A stretch of 64,000 nt of DNA from CAIWHR01 sp963726775 (GTDB lineage: Bacteria > Pseudomonadota > Gammaproteobacteria > Burkholderiales > Casimicrobiaceae): positions 1 through 64,000 of the forward strand of contig CAVSDL010000009.1 in NCBI GenBank assembly GCA_963726775.1, given 5' to 3'. The position numbers were made by a program, and so were the translations under genes. The first letter of the stretch is position 1. Each line of letters starts with the position of its first letter. The notes under the pieces are model-generated. The model made no database searches, was not told where the DNA came from, and saw only the letters and a program-made list of their open reading frames with translations. Positions 37,958 to 45,433 of the stretch are shown piece after piece.

Positions 37958-38230
37958 CTACCAAAGAAGTGCGAGCAGCTCGAAATGCAGCCAGCCGATT
38001 GCCGCGACGGTGACAGCGAAGAGCGCGAGTTCCATCGCATCGCGAAGACTCGATCGAACCCAGGCGTGGCGCGGTCGGGACACGGCACGTTCGTCCGTCG
38101 CGCGTTCCCGATCGAGCACCGTTTCGAGGTCCCCGACGGCGGCCGGCGCCCGCCGGCGCGCCCTCGGGATTCCAACGAGCCGCCAATCGACCGTCCGATC
38201 CAGATCAAGTGTGTGTGTCGAAGCGAGCAT
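37958..38230 (-). CDS. Small hypothetical membrane protein divergent from the MocR regulator
   Basis: A 90-residue protein starting at ATG 38230 with a perfect AGGAGG site 5 bases upstream, which strongly supports translation. The first ~60 residues are charged and Arg-rich; the C-terminal ~22 residues ('MELALFAVTVAAIGWLHFEL' at about 66-85) form one membrane helix. I do not recognise a family. It is divergent from the MocR/PdxR-type regulator with an 81-base intergenic region containing a palindromic site, so it is probably that regulator's target. Confidence 0.6.
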   Translation of the reverse strand: MLASTHTLDLDRTVDWRLVGIPRARRRAPAAVGDLETVLDRERATDERAVSRPRHAWVRSSLRDAMELALFAVTVAAIGWLHFELLALLW

Positions 38231-38277
38231 GCCGACCTCCTGTGGACGATGACAGGACCGACGATACGTGAGACTAT

Positions 38278-38296
38278 TGGTCCTATAAAAGATCCA
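38278..38296. promoter_or_regulatory. Putative operator of the MocR-type regulator
   Basis: tggtcctataaaagatcca is an imperfect palindrome (tgg.tc...ga.cca) in the AT-rich divergent region. On the plus strand TTGGTC (38277-38282) with 17 bases to TTTATA (38300-38305) would put the transcription start at or next to the regulator's ATG (38312), for which no SD is visible, hinting at leaderless translation. MocR proteins usually bind between divergent genes in this position. Confidence 0.45.
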
Positions 38297-38311
38297 TATT
38301 TTATATTTTGT

Positions 38312-39766
38312 ATGAGTCCAAACCATTCGGCGTTCGACCTCGCAATCGACCTCCCTGCGCGCAACTCGCGGCAGATGGGACGCGACCTCCACCATCAACT
38401 GCGCGCCGCCATCGTCGCCGGCCGGCTGCACCCCGGAGTCAAGCTACCCGCGACGCGCGAATTGGCGGCCGCGCTCGGCGTGTCGCGCAATATGGTGGTG
38501 GCCGCCTACGACCTGCTGCTGAGCGAGGGCTACGTCAGCGCACGCGGCCGGGCCGGGACGCAGGTTGCCGATTTCCTCTCGTCGCCCGCGCGGCCGGACC
38601 GGATGCCCCCGGCGCCGCGCTGCGATCCACGCTTGAGCCCAGTGTGGCGCGCGCCTTCTTCGTTGATACCGATTGGCGAACGCGACGGCTACCGCGTCGA
38701 CTTCAGCGTGGGCATCCCGGATTGGGGCTCGTTTCCGTTCGACGTCTGGCGACGGCTCTCCGCCCGCGCGTTACGCGCCGTATCCCCGTCGCACGTCGAT
38801 TACTCCGAGCCGGAGGGCCGCCCTGCCTTGCGCGAGGCGATCGCCGGGCACGTCTCGTTCGCGCGCGCGATCGCATGCACGCCCGGAGACATCGTGGTCA
38901 CGGCAGGCGCACAGCAGGCGTTCGATCTGCTCGCGCGGATCCTGGTGACGCCCGGCAAGACGACCGTCGCCGTCGAGGAGCCCGGTTATCCGCCGCTGCG
39001 CAACGTGTTCGTGGCGGCCGGCGCGAGGGTGGTATCAGTCCCCGTCGACGGCGAAGGGATCCGCGTCGATCGGCTCCCCGGGAACGCGAAGGTGATCTGC
39101 GTGACGCCATCGCACCAGTTTCCGCTGGGCGTGCATCTGTCGCTCCCGCGCCGCCGCGCGCTGCTGGATTTCGCGCAGGCGCATGGCGCAGTCGTCATCG
39201 AAGACGACTACGACGGCGAATTCCGCTTTGCCGGCAAGCCGCTGGACGCGCTCAAGACGCTCGACCACGCGCAGACCGTGTTTTACGTCGGCACGTTCTC
39301 GAAGAGCCTGTTCCCGTCGTTGCGGCTAGGCTTCGTCATCGCGCCAGGGTGGGCGCTGCACGCGCTCGTCGCGGCGAAGCAGCTCTCCGATTGGAACGCG
39401 CCGCTGGTCGCGCAGGATGTGCTCACCGCGTTCATCGCCGAAGGTCATCTTGCCCGCCATGTCCGCAAGATGCGCCGGATATACGGCGAGCGGCGCGACA
39501 TCCTGCAGAGCGCAATCGAGCGTTTCTGCAACCGCCATCTCGAGGTCGTCGGCATCGGCGCCGGGCTGCATCTCGCCGCCTTGCTGAAGGGATCGATTTC
39601 TGCCACGGCCTTGATCGACAGGGCGCATACGGCGGGCATCCGGCTCCACGCGTTGCAGAAGTTCGCCGCCGCCGACCACAGGGCGGAGGGGCTCGTTTTC
39701 GGCTACGGCGCCATCGAGTCGCAGCAAATAGGCGACGCGGTGCGCCGGCTCGCGCGGTTGATGTAG
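38312..39766 (+). CDS. MocR/PdxR-family transcriptional regulator with aminotransferase domain
   Basis: A 484-residue chimera. Residues ~20-90 form a GntR-type winged helix ('LHHQLRAAIVAGRLHPGVKLPATRELAAALGVSRNMVVAAYDLL', quoted in parts in the family). The rest is a class I aminotransferase-like PLP domain: 'VTAGAQQAFDLLARIL', 'EEPGYPPLRNVF', 'IEDDYDGEFRF' (Asp binding the pyridine N) and 'GTFSKSLFPSLRLGF' (PLP-binding Lys). Such regulators sense PLP or amino compounds such as GABA or taurine. Neither pdxST nor gab/tau genes are adjacent; the only divergent gene encodes a small membrane protein. Confidence 0.92.
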   Translation: MSPNHSAFDLAIDLPARNSRQMGRDLHHQLRAAIVAGRLHPGVKLPATRELAAALGVSRNMVVAAYDLLLSEGYVSARGRAGTQVADFLSSPARPDRMPPAPRCDPRLSPVWRAPSSLIPIGERDGYRVDFSVGIPDWGSFPFDVWRRLSARALRAVSPSHVDYSEPEGRPALREAIAGHVSFARAIACTPGDIVVTAGAQQAFDLLARILVTPGKTTVAVEEPGYPPLRNVFVAAGARVVSVPVDGEGIRVDRLPGNAKVICVTPSHQFPLGVHLSLPRRRALLDFAQAHGAVVIEDDYDGEFRFAGKPLDALKTLDHAQTVFYVGTFSKSLFPSLRLGFVIAPGWALHALVAAKQLSDWNAPLVAQDVLTAFIAEGHLARHVRKMRRIYGERRDILQSAIERFCNRHLEVVGIGAGLHLAALLKGSISATALIDRAHTAGIRLHALQKFAAADHRAEGLVFGYGAIESQQIGDAVRRLARLM

Positions 39767-39881
39767 CCGCCGGCGCCGGCCCTGCGGTGCGCCTCCGTGG
39801 GGGAAACGTGTCGGGCACGTCCTTGCGGCGCGGCCTGCTTTCCGCCAGCGACGCGCGCGAACGTCAGGCGCCATTGTCCCT

Positions 39882-40349
39882 TCATAGTTCTCTGGTCATG
39901 AATACGCTGTACGGATCCTCGACGTAGTCTGCAAACGGCCCGCAAAGATGGAATCCAAATCGAGCGTAGAGGTTACGGGCAGGCGCAAAGGCCTCCGCCG
40001 AGCCGGTTTCCAGGCTGAGCCGCGTATACGAACGCTGTTCGGCCTCCTCAAGAATGTGACGCATGAGCCTTGCCGCGACGCCCTGCCGCAAGTGCAAGGA
40101 AGCTGTTCGCATCGACTTGATCTCGCCATGACGGACATCCAGCTCTCTAAGGGCACCACAGCCCAACAATTCAGCGTACCGCCATGCACTCCAAAACGTG
40201 ATTTCGGGCCTGCGCAGCGCCTCGAGATCCAGAGCATGCACACTTTCGGCCGGAGAATGGAGCGCCATACTCTGGAGATGCTGCTGCAACAATCGAGAAA
40301 TCTCGGAGCCGCTCAAATCATCGATGCGAATGTCGATCTGAGCGTGCAT
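39882..40349 (-). CDS. GNAT family N-acetyltransferase
   Basis: A 155-residue acetyltransferase. The acetyl-CoA-binding stretch is 'LRQGVAARLMRHILEEA' (an R/Q-x-x-G-x-A/G loop variant), followed by 'LSLETGSAEAFAPARNLYARFGF', typical of GNAT motif B. Closest in style to the YsnE/PhnO-like small GNATs. Substrate unknown. It follows the SYLF-protein gene by 22 bases on the same strand but is lower in GC than it, so the pair may be recent. Confidence 0.88.
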   Translation of the reverse strand: MHAQIDIRIDDLSGSEISRLLQQHLQSMALHSPAESVHALDLEALRRPEITFWSAWRYAELLGCGALRELDVRHGEIKSMRTASLHLRQGVAARLMRHILEEAEQRSYTRLSLETGSAEAFAPARNLYARFGFHLCGPFADYVEDPYSVFMTREL

Positions 40350-40371
40350 CTGCTGGCAGGCGACCCGATTT

Positions 40372-40995
40372 TCAGTTCAGGTCGGTGTCCTTGAAGTACT
40401 TCGTGCCGGACACGGTGATCGTCGCGGAGAGACCGGTATTCGTCAGCTGATACAGGTAAACGCCCGGGGACACGGCGGCGGCGCCGCTGAACTGCGTGCC
40501 CTGGCCGCTGGCCATCGCGGACAGATTGGCCTGGCCGCCGAATTCCCACCCCTGATCGACGAAGTTGCGCAGCGCCCGTTCGTTGGTGAAGACGAAGATC
40601 AGGCGGTTCTGGTTCACGCCGAATCCGAGCCCGCCCTGCACCTGCAACATCTTCATGAAGGTCTGGCGCTGCGTGCGGTTGTTGACGACCACGCCCTTGC
40701 CGGTGGTCCCGCCGGCAAAGAAGAGCTTGAGGCCAAACGTGCTGAACACGCCGTAGCCGGCCGACCTTTCGATGGCGCGCCGTGCGCCCGGCACGACCTC
40801 GTAGAGCGTGGCCAGTGCGTCCTGCGACATTTCCCGCACCTGGTGCCTCGCCTGGATGATCCGGCCCTCGTTTGGCACGCCCTCGGGCAGGGCGTTCTCG
40901 ACGTCCTTCAGCGGATCCCAGGAAAATACTTGCGCCGCAATCGGCGGCGAAGCGAGACACATGGCCAGAGCGATCATCAACGCGTACGGTTTCAT
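40372..40995 (-). CDS. SYLF (YSC84-like) domain protein
   Basis: A 207-residue exported protein. A signal peptide (MKPYALMIALAMCLASPPIAAQ in part) leads to a SYLF lipid-binding domain: 'ERSAGYGVFSTFGLKLFFAGG', 'TGKGVVVNNRTQRQTFMKM', 'LGFGVNQNRLIFVFTNERAL' and the Gly-rich C-terminus 'GAAAVSPGVYLYQLTNTG'. Bacterial SYLF proteins are periplasmic or outer-membrane associated and of unknown function, some linked to envelope lipid. Start 40995 is supported by the signal sequence; a longer frame to 41031 is not. Confidence 0.88.
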   Translation of the reverse strand: MKPYALMIALAMCLASPPIAAQVFSWDPLKDVENALPEGVPNEGRIIQARHQVREMSQDALATLYEVVPGARRAIERSAGYGVFSTFGLKLFFAGGTTGKGVVVNNRTQRQTFMKMLQVQGGLGFGVNQNRLIFVFTNERALRNFVDQGWEFGGQANLSAMASGQGTQFSGAAAVSPGVYLYQLTNTGLSATITVSGTKYFKDTDLN

Positions 40996-41181
40996 GGGGG
41001 TTCCTTCGAGAGTTGCTGAAGTCTGCCACATTTCACAGCGACCTTGGCATCAGGCCCATCGTCCGATCACGGCTGCTTGCAGGCGAGTCGTTTCCCGGGG
41101 CTCATTTTCCAGGAATGTCATCGCGCACGTGGCCCAGGTGACTCGGACGGGACCTGGGATTCAACCCCCGTAGACGACGAT

Positions 41182-41700
41182 TTACCGTCGCGGCAGTTGC
41201 GGTGGCAGCAACATCCGGATGATGTCCCACTGCGTGAAAAAGGCGACGGCCTCGGGACTGCGCTCCATGGCGCTGACCACATGCGCTCCCCACGCCGCGC
41301 CGCCCGCCGCGTAGTACCCCGCGGCTCCACCGCCGATCGCGACCCAGCCGATCGCGCATCCGCCGATCGCCGCCGCACCGATCGCGAGCCCGCCGATCGC
41401 CAATCCGCCGACCGCGAGCCCGCCGAAGGAAATGACGCCGAGCGCCAATCCGCCGACGGCGATGAAACCGCGCGCAAGTCCACCGATCGCGAGAACTCCG
41501 GTGGCGATGTCGCCGATCGCGATCACGCCTTTCGCGTGGCCGCGGATTTCGCCGTTCGCGAGGTCGGGGCCGAGCGCGATCGACCACAGCGGCATGCCGA
41601 GATATTCATAGTCGCTCTTCCGGCGGACGCATGCAAAGCCGGGAAGCGCCGGTGGGCTCGCGTCGAGGCGATTCGAACGATGCACATCAGGGGAGGTCAT
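41182..41700 (-). CDS. Hydrophobic decapeptide-repeat protein
   Basis: A 172-residue protein built around eight consecutive ten-residue repeats (residues 58-137) of consensus G-[VFG]-[LI]-A-[IV]-G-G-L-A-x, each carried on a ~30-base DNA repeat. The phase is exact: every repeat begins at residue 58, 68, 78 and so on. N-terminal ~45 residues and a C-terminal 'RSPEAVAFFTQWDIIRMLLP' tail are non-repetitive. The regular Gly/Ala pattern could form a stacked beta or glycine-zipper membrane structure; I do not recognise a named family. An SD (AAAGGAAA) precedes the ATG. Last gene of the SPFH operon. Confidence 0.75.
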   Translation of the reverse strand: MTSPDVHRSNRLDASPPALPGFACVRRKSDYEYLGMPLWSIALGPDLANGEIRGHAKGVIAIGDIATGVLAIGGLARGFIAVGGLALGVISFGGLAVGGLAIGGLAIGAAAIGGCAIGWVAIGGGAAGYYAAGGAAWGAHVVSAMERSPEAVAFFTQWDIIRMLLPPQLPRR

Positions 41701-41772
41701 GGGACTTTCCTTTCACGTGCGGAATGGCGAACGGTTTTGCGGAGCGACTGGTGGGGTTCGTCGGACCACCGA

Positions 41773-41970
41773 TCAGGAATCTTCGGCTTCCGAAAGGGCC
41801 TTGCGCGACGCGCCCGGCGTCTTCGGTGCGATGCCGCGCCGCGTAAGCGCATTACGCAACAGGAATTCGATCTGCGCATTGACACTGCGCAGCTCCGACT
41901 GCGCGAGCCGCTCCAGCTCGGCCCACACGGTGGGGTCGATCCGGAGAAGGAAGGCCTTCTTGTCGGCCAT
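41773..41970 (-). CDS. Arc-type ribbon-helix-helix DNA-binding protein
   Basis: A 65-residue protein. 'KKAFLLRIDPTVWAELERL' is the beta strand and first helix and 'LRSVNAQIEFLLRNAL' the second helix of an Arc/MetJ ribbon-helix-helix fold, so it is a dimeric DNA-binding protein. Similar 'MADKKxFLLRIDP' proteins accompany small membrane genes in other proteobacteria. ATG 41970 with GGAG 11 bases upstream. It lies between the 50-residue membrane gene and the decapeptide-repeat gene and is a likely local autoregulator. Confidence 0.82.
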   Translation of the reverse strand: MADKKAFLLRIDPTVWAELERLAQSELRSVNAQIEFLLRNALTRRGIAPKTPGASRKALSEAEDS

Positions 41971-42146
41971 CGTCAGCGTGGCTCCATCGTCATGCGCTTT
42001 GCATGTGAGCTTCCTGGTTTGCGCCGGTCCCGCGCGAACGGCGGTTGGAGGTTGGCGAATCGCAATGGCGATGGCGATACCGACCGTGCCGCCGGTCGGC
42101 GGCGCGTGGGGAGCGTGACCGCCGGCGCGCTGCCCTGGGGATCGCG

Positions 42147-42299
42147 CTAGCGGTGCGCGAGGCAGCTGGCGACGATGCCGAGCGCGACGCCGAGCGCCAG
42201 TCCCACGGAAGCGAAACCCAGCGCGGCGCCCCCGGCGGTTCCGGCGCAGGCGCCCACCGCGATCCACAGACCACCGGCATTGCGTGCAAGTACCTTCAT
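42147..42299 (-). CDS. 50-residue glycine-rich membrane protein
   Basis: A short gene (50 codons) with ATG at 42299 and TAG at 42147-42149. A GGAGG site lies 7-8 bases upstream, so translation is well supported. The product begins MKVLARNAGGLWIAVG and is one to two Gly/Ala-rich hydrophobic segments ('TAGGAALGFASVGLALGVAL'), reminiscent in composition of the decapeptide-repeat protein two genes on. It starts 22 bases after the SPFH gene's stop, so is cotranscribed. 176 bases without a gene follow before the RHH gene. Confidence 0.75.
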   Translation of the reverse strand: MKVLARNAGGLWIAVGACAGTAGGAALGFASVGLALGVALGIVASCLAHR

Positions 42300-42321
42300 C
42301 CTCTGCCTCCGATCGGGTTGG

Positions 42322-43257
42322 TCAGTTGTACAGCGTTCCGGTATTGATCACCGGCTGCACGTCGGATTCCGCGCACAGCACGGTCATCAGGTTGCTCACC
42401 ATCGCGGCCTTGCGCTCGTCGTCGAGGTCCACGACCTTCTTCGCCGACAGTTCGTGCAGCGCCATCTCGACCATCGATACTGCGCCGGTCACGATCTTGG
42501 CCCTCGCCGAAATGATCGCCTCCGCCTGCTGCCGCCGCAGCATCACCTGCGCGATTTCCGGCGCGTAGGCGAGGTGCGTGAGGCGGGCCTCCTCGACGAC
42601 GACGCCGGCGGTTTCGAATCGCGCCTGCAGCTCGCGGACGAGCGCCTTGACCACGACGTCGGCGCTCGCCAGCAGCGTCGGCTCGCGGCTGCCGACGGCG
42701 TGGCTTTCGTCCTCGTCGTAGGCGAACGACGACGCGAGGTGGCGCACCGCGGCTTCCGCCTGCAGCTTCACGTAGTGCTCGTAGTCATCGATATCGAAGA
42801 AGGCCTTGGCCGTATCGTCGACGCGCCAGACGACGACTGCCGCGATCTCGATCGGATTGCCGCGCTTGTCGTTCACCTTGAGTCGCTCGCCGTTGAGGTT
42901 GCGCGCGCGGAGCGAGATCTTCTTGCGCGTGTAGAACGGATTGGTCGCGCGGAGGCCGGGCACACGCGTCGTGCCCTTGTAGGCGCCGAAAAGCTGCACG
43001 ATCGCCGCCTCGTTGGGCTGCAGCGTGTACAGCCCCCCCAGCACGAGGCCGGCGGCGATGAAGATCAGCGCGCCTTCGACGAAGGGCCACGCGCCGGGCG
43101 AGCGATACGATGCGGCGGCGACGATGCCTCCGTAGACCACGTAGACCGCGAGCGCGATCAGCGCGAGTGCGATGGCGAGCCAAACGAATCCGTTGAACGT
43201 GGTGATTGGGGATTCCTGATGCACGTCCCCGCGTCCGTACCCTGCGTTGCCAACCAT
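42322..43257 (-). CDS. SPFH/stomatin-prohibitin domain membrane protein
   Basis: A 311-residue protein. Two membrane segments near residues 22-45 ('GFVWLAIALALIALAVYVVY') and 55-78 anchor it. An SPFH domain follows: 'LYTLQPNEAAIVQLFGAYKGT', 'NPIEIAAVVVWRVDDTAKAFF', 'SREPTLLASADVVVKALVRE', and the C-terminal 'EEARLTHLAYAPEIAQVML...'. Proteins of this class scaffold membrane microdomains and often partner proteases. The start at 43257 has AGGAGG 7 bases upstream. First gene of an operon with three small unknown genes, downstream of a perfect FNR-type site. Confidence 0.9.
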   Translation of the reverse strand: MVGNAGYGRGDVHQESPITTFNGFVWLAIALALIALAVYVVYGGIVAAASYRSPGAWPFVEGALIFIAAGLVLGGLYTLQPNEAAIVQLFGAYKGTTRVPGLRATNPFYTRKKISLRARNLNGERLKVNDKRGNPIEIAAVVVWRVDDTAKAFFDIDDYEHYVKLQAEAAVRHLASSFAYDEDESHAVGSREPTLLASADVVVKALVRELQARFETAGVVVEEARLTHLAYAPEIAQVMLRRQQAEAIISARAKIVTGAVSMVEMALHELSAKKVVDLDDERKAAMVSNLMTVLCAESDVQPVINTGTLYN

Positions 43258-43321
43258 GGCCGACCTCCTCGATGGCCGCGAGCGGCACCGCACGATGCGG
43301 TCGCCGATGGGCCATAGCAAA

Positions 43322-43352
43322 ATGATATCACTTAAATATCGTACCTTGTCAA
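43322..43352 (-). promoter_or_regulatory. Putative promoter of the SPFH operon
   Basis: On the minus strand a perfect TTGACA (43347-43352) is followed after 19 bases by TATCAT (43322-43327). The spacing is long for sigma-70, so an activator may be needed. The predicted start (~43315) leaves a ~58-base leader before the SPFH ATG. Confidence 0.4.
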
Positions 43353-43400
43353 CTCCCTAGTGGCCGGCACGACCTCAACGTCGGAAGCGGCATTTGTATA

Positions 43401-43414
43401 TTGATAAAAATCAA
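43401..43414 (-). promoter_or_regulatory. Perfect FNR/ANR-type site upstream of the SPFH operon
   Basis: ttgataaaaatcaa equals TTGAT-N4-ATCAA, the exact FNR/ANR consensus. Its centre is about 92.5 bases upstream of the start predicted from the TTGACA/TATCAT promoter, one of the allowed class I activator positions. It lies in an AT-rich pocket between the degP terminator and the SPFH gene, so the SPFH operon is the most likely target. CRP-type relatives could also use it. Confidence 0.65.
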
Positions 43415-43446
43415 TTGGTTACGTCATGAGCTGCGAACCCTTGACG

Positions 43447-43472
43447 AAAAAAGGCGGGCCCGAAGGCCCGCC
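43447..43472 (-). terminator. Rho-independent terminator of degP
   Basis: On the minus strand an 8-bp perfect GC stem (ggcgggcc / ggcccgcc, 43453-43460 with 43465-43472) with a TTCG tetraloop is followed by six T's (43447-43452). It lies 24 bases after the degP stop codon and insulates degP from the SPFH operon on the same strand. Confidence 0.92.
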
Positions 43473-43495
43473 AAACAGGGAAGCACCAACGAAAT

Positions 43496-44953
43496 CTAGC
43501 CGATCGTCACCGGAATGAAGATGCGAGCGTCGTCGCGCTGGATGAGAAGAGCCACCGCCTTGCCGGCCTTGCCGATCAACTCCTTCAGTTGTTCCGGACT
43601 TTTCACCGGCGTGTTGTTGACCGCGACGATGACGTCCCCCGCGCGCACGCCGGCCCTGGCCGCCGCGCCGGCCACGTCCTCGACAAGAACGCCTGTCGTC
43701 GTGCCGCCGGACTTCATTTCGTCGGGAGAAAGCGGGCGCACGGCGACGCCGAGCTTGCCTTGCGCCGCCTCGCCCTTCGACGCGGCGACAATCGTTCTGT
43801 CCTTCAGCTCGCCGATCGTCGCGCTGATCTCTTTAGGTTTGCCGTTGCGCCAGATGTCCAGCGTGATCGAGCGGCCCGGTTCGACCTGCGCGACCAGCGG
43901 CGGCAGATCGCCCGACTGCGCGATGTCCTTGCCGTCGAACTTGAGAATCACGTCACCCGGCGCGAGGCCGGCCTTCGCGGCGGGGCCGTCCTTGGCGACG
44001 GAACCGACCAGCGCGCCGCCGGGCTTTTGGAGGCCGAAGGTTTCGGCGAGCGCCTGGTTCACTTCCTGAATCGTCACGCCGAGGCGGCCGTGGCTGACCT
44101 TGCCATGCTGCTGGAGCTGGTCCTTGACGTTCATCGCGACGTCGATCGGAACCGCGAAGGCGAGGCCCTGGAAGCCGCCGGTGCGGCTGAAGATCTGCGA
44201 GTTGACGCCGATCACCTCGCCCCGGAGATTGAACAGCGGGCCACCGGAATTGCCGGGATTGACCGCGGCGTCGGTCTGGATGAACGGCACCGCGGCGTCA
44301 CCGGGCAGCGCGCGTGACTTGGCGCTGACGATACCCGCGGTCACCGTGTTCTCGAGACCGTAGGGTGCGCCGATGGCGACAACCCACTCGCCGACGCGCG
44401 TGGCGCCCGGATTGCCGATCGTCACCACCGGCAGGTCCATCGCCTCGATCTTCAGCACCGCGATGTCGGTGGTCCTGTCGCTGCCTTGCACCTTGGCCTT
44501 GAACTCGCGCCTGTCGGCGAGCCGCACCGTCACGTCCTCGGCGTCCGCGACGACGTGCGCATTCGTGAGGATCACGCCGTCCGCGCCGACGATGAATCCC
44601 GAACCCACGCCCTGCGACGGGCCATCGTCACGAGGCTGCGGCAGCGGGAAGTTGCGGAACCACGGCGGCAGTTCGTCCATGCCCTGCGAGTCCCGACTGA
44701 GCCGTCCTCCGACCTTCCGCGCATCGTGGATGATGCTGATCTGCACGACCGCCGGCCCGTGTTTCGCGACGAGCGCGCTGAAGTCCGGCAGCGCGACGGC
44801 GCTGGTCGCATTGACCGCGCCGATGGTGACGGGGTCGGCGGCCGCTGCGGCAGGCTTGATCGAGGCGGCGTGGCCGGCGATCAGGGTACCGGCGCCGAAC
44901 GCACCGACGATCGCCAGCGCGACCAGGCTGCGCTTGAAACTGTTGGCTTGCAT
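43496..44953 (-). CDS. degP: Do-family periplasmic serine protease (DegP/HtrA/MucD-like)
   Basis: A 485-residue envelope protease-chaperone. A signal peptide (about residues 1-30) precedes a trypsin-like domain with the full triad: His133 in 'TNAHVV', Asp163 in 'TTDIAVL' and Ser236 in 'NPGNSGGPL'. Two PDZ domains follow, at about 285-375 ('GRLGVTIQEVNQ') and 395-485 ('GKLGVAVRPLSPDE'). It degrades misfolded periplasmic and outer-membrane proteins. The start at 44953 has AAGGAG 7 bases upstream. A direct-repeat operator at 45019-45035 suggests control by the QseB/PmrA-type regulator encoded 3 kb away; its own terminator follows. Confidence 0.95.
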   Translation of the reverse strand: MQANSFKRSLVALAIVGAFGAGTLIAGHAASIKPAAAAADPVTIGAVNATSAVALPDFSALVAKHGPAVVQISIIHDARKVGGRLSRDSQGMDELPPWFRNFPLPQPRDDGPSQGVGSGFIVGADGVILTNAHVVADAEDVTVRLADRREFKAKVQGSDRTTDIAVLKIEAMDLPVVTIGNPGATRVGEWVVAIGAPYGLENTVTAGIVSAKSRALPGDAAVPFIQTDAAVNPGNSGGPLFNLRGEVIGVNSQIFSRTGGFQGLAFAVPIDVAMNVKDQLQQHGKVSHGRLGVTIQEVNQALAETFGLQKPGGALVGSVAKDGPAAKAGLAPGDVILKFDGKDIAQSGDLPPLVAQVEPGRSITLDIWRNGKPKEISATIGELKDRTIVAASKGEAAQGKLGVAVRPLSPDEMKSGGTTTGVLVEDVAGAAARAGVRAGDVIVAVNNTPVKSPEQLKELIGKAGKAVALLIQRDDARIFIPVTIG

Positions 44954-45018
44954 CGCTTGCTCCTTGGTGACAAGGCCGGGGCAGACGCCCCGGTTGATCG
45001 ACAAGGTACAAGCGAAGA

Positions 45019-45035
45019 CTTAAGCGAGACTTAAG
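45019..45035. promoter_or_regulatory. CTTAAG-N5-CTTAAG direct repeat, putative OmpR/PmrA-type operator of degP
   Basis: Two identical CTTAAG hexamers separated by five bases, with an 11-base period (one helical turn), about 66 bases before the degP ATG. PmrA/QseB-class response regulators bind such direct repeats (YTTAAK-N5-YTTAAK). A regulator of precisely that class is encoded at 47271-47945. The remainder of 45005-45433 has no gene. Confidence 0.65.
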
Positions 45036-45241
45036 GCGATGCCTCCCTGCACGGCGATGGCCGGGGAAATCCGGTGGTCGGCGTCGATATCGCAAGGTAG
45101 CCGCAGCGGGCGCGATGGAACAGAGACCTCGGCAGGGTGCGGGGGCTCGGGACCCACCGCCGATGTCCCGATGTGATCCGGCAAGCGTCGCGGCCTCCGG
45201 CACGATCTTTCGCAACGGCGAACCTTCGCGCTACGCAAACC

Positions 45242-45255
45242 TTGATCAGGATCAA
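45242..45255 (+). promoter_or_regulatory. Perfect FNR/ANR-type site upstream of the CBS-domain gene
   Basis: ttgatcaggatcaa equals TTGAT-N4-ATCAA. A -10-like TATTGA at 45279-45284 would place the transcription start near 45291, about 42 bases from the centre of the site, the class II activator position. The leader to the CBS gene start would be ~143 bases. A second perfect site lies at 43401-43414. Confidence 0.65.
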
Positions 45256-45433
45256 GTTGCCCATAGCCGGGTTAGGCGTATTGAGATGATCGTCCGCAAA
45301 GCGTCGCGTGGTGCGCTCATTGCCCCGGCGGTCGCGAAGACCAAGAGCTGCGCGCCGCATGCCCGAGGGTACAGGCGCCATCGATTTCGCGGATTGGCGG
45401 TTCACGTTTCCAATTCTCCATGCGGGCACGCCC

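Noticed and set aside
41044..42150. Long plus-strand frame rich in RxPADR-type repeats
   Set aside because: Its repeats are the antisense image of the decapeptide repeats in the minus-strand gene.
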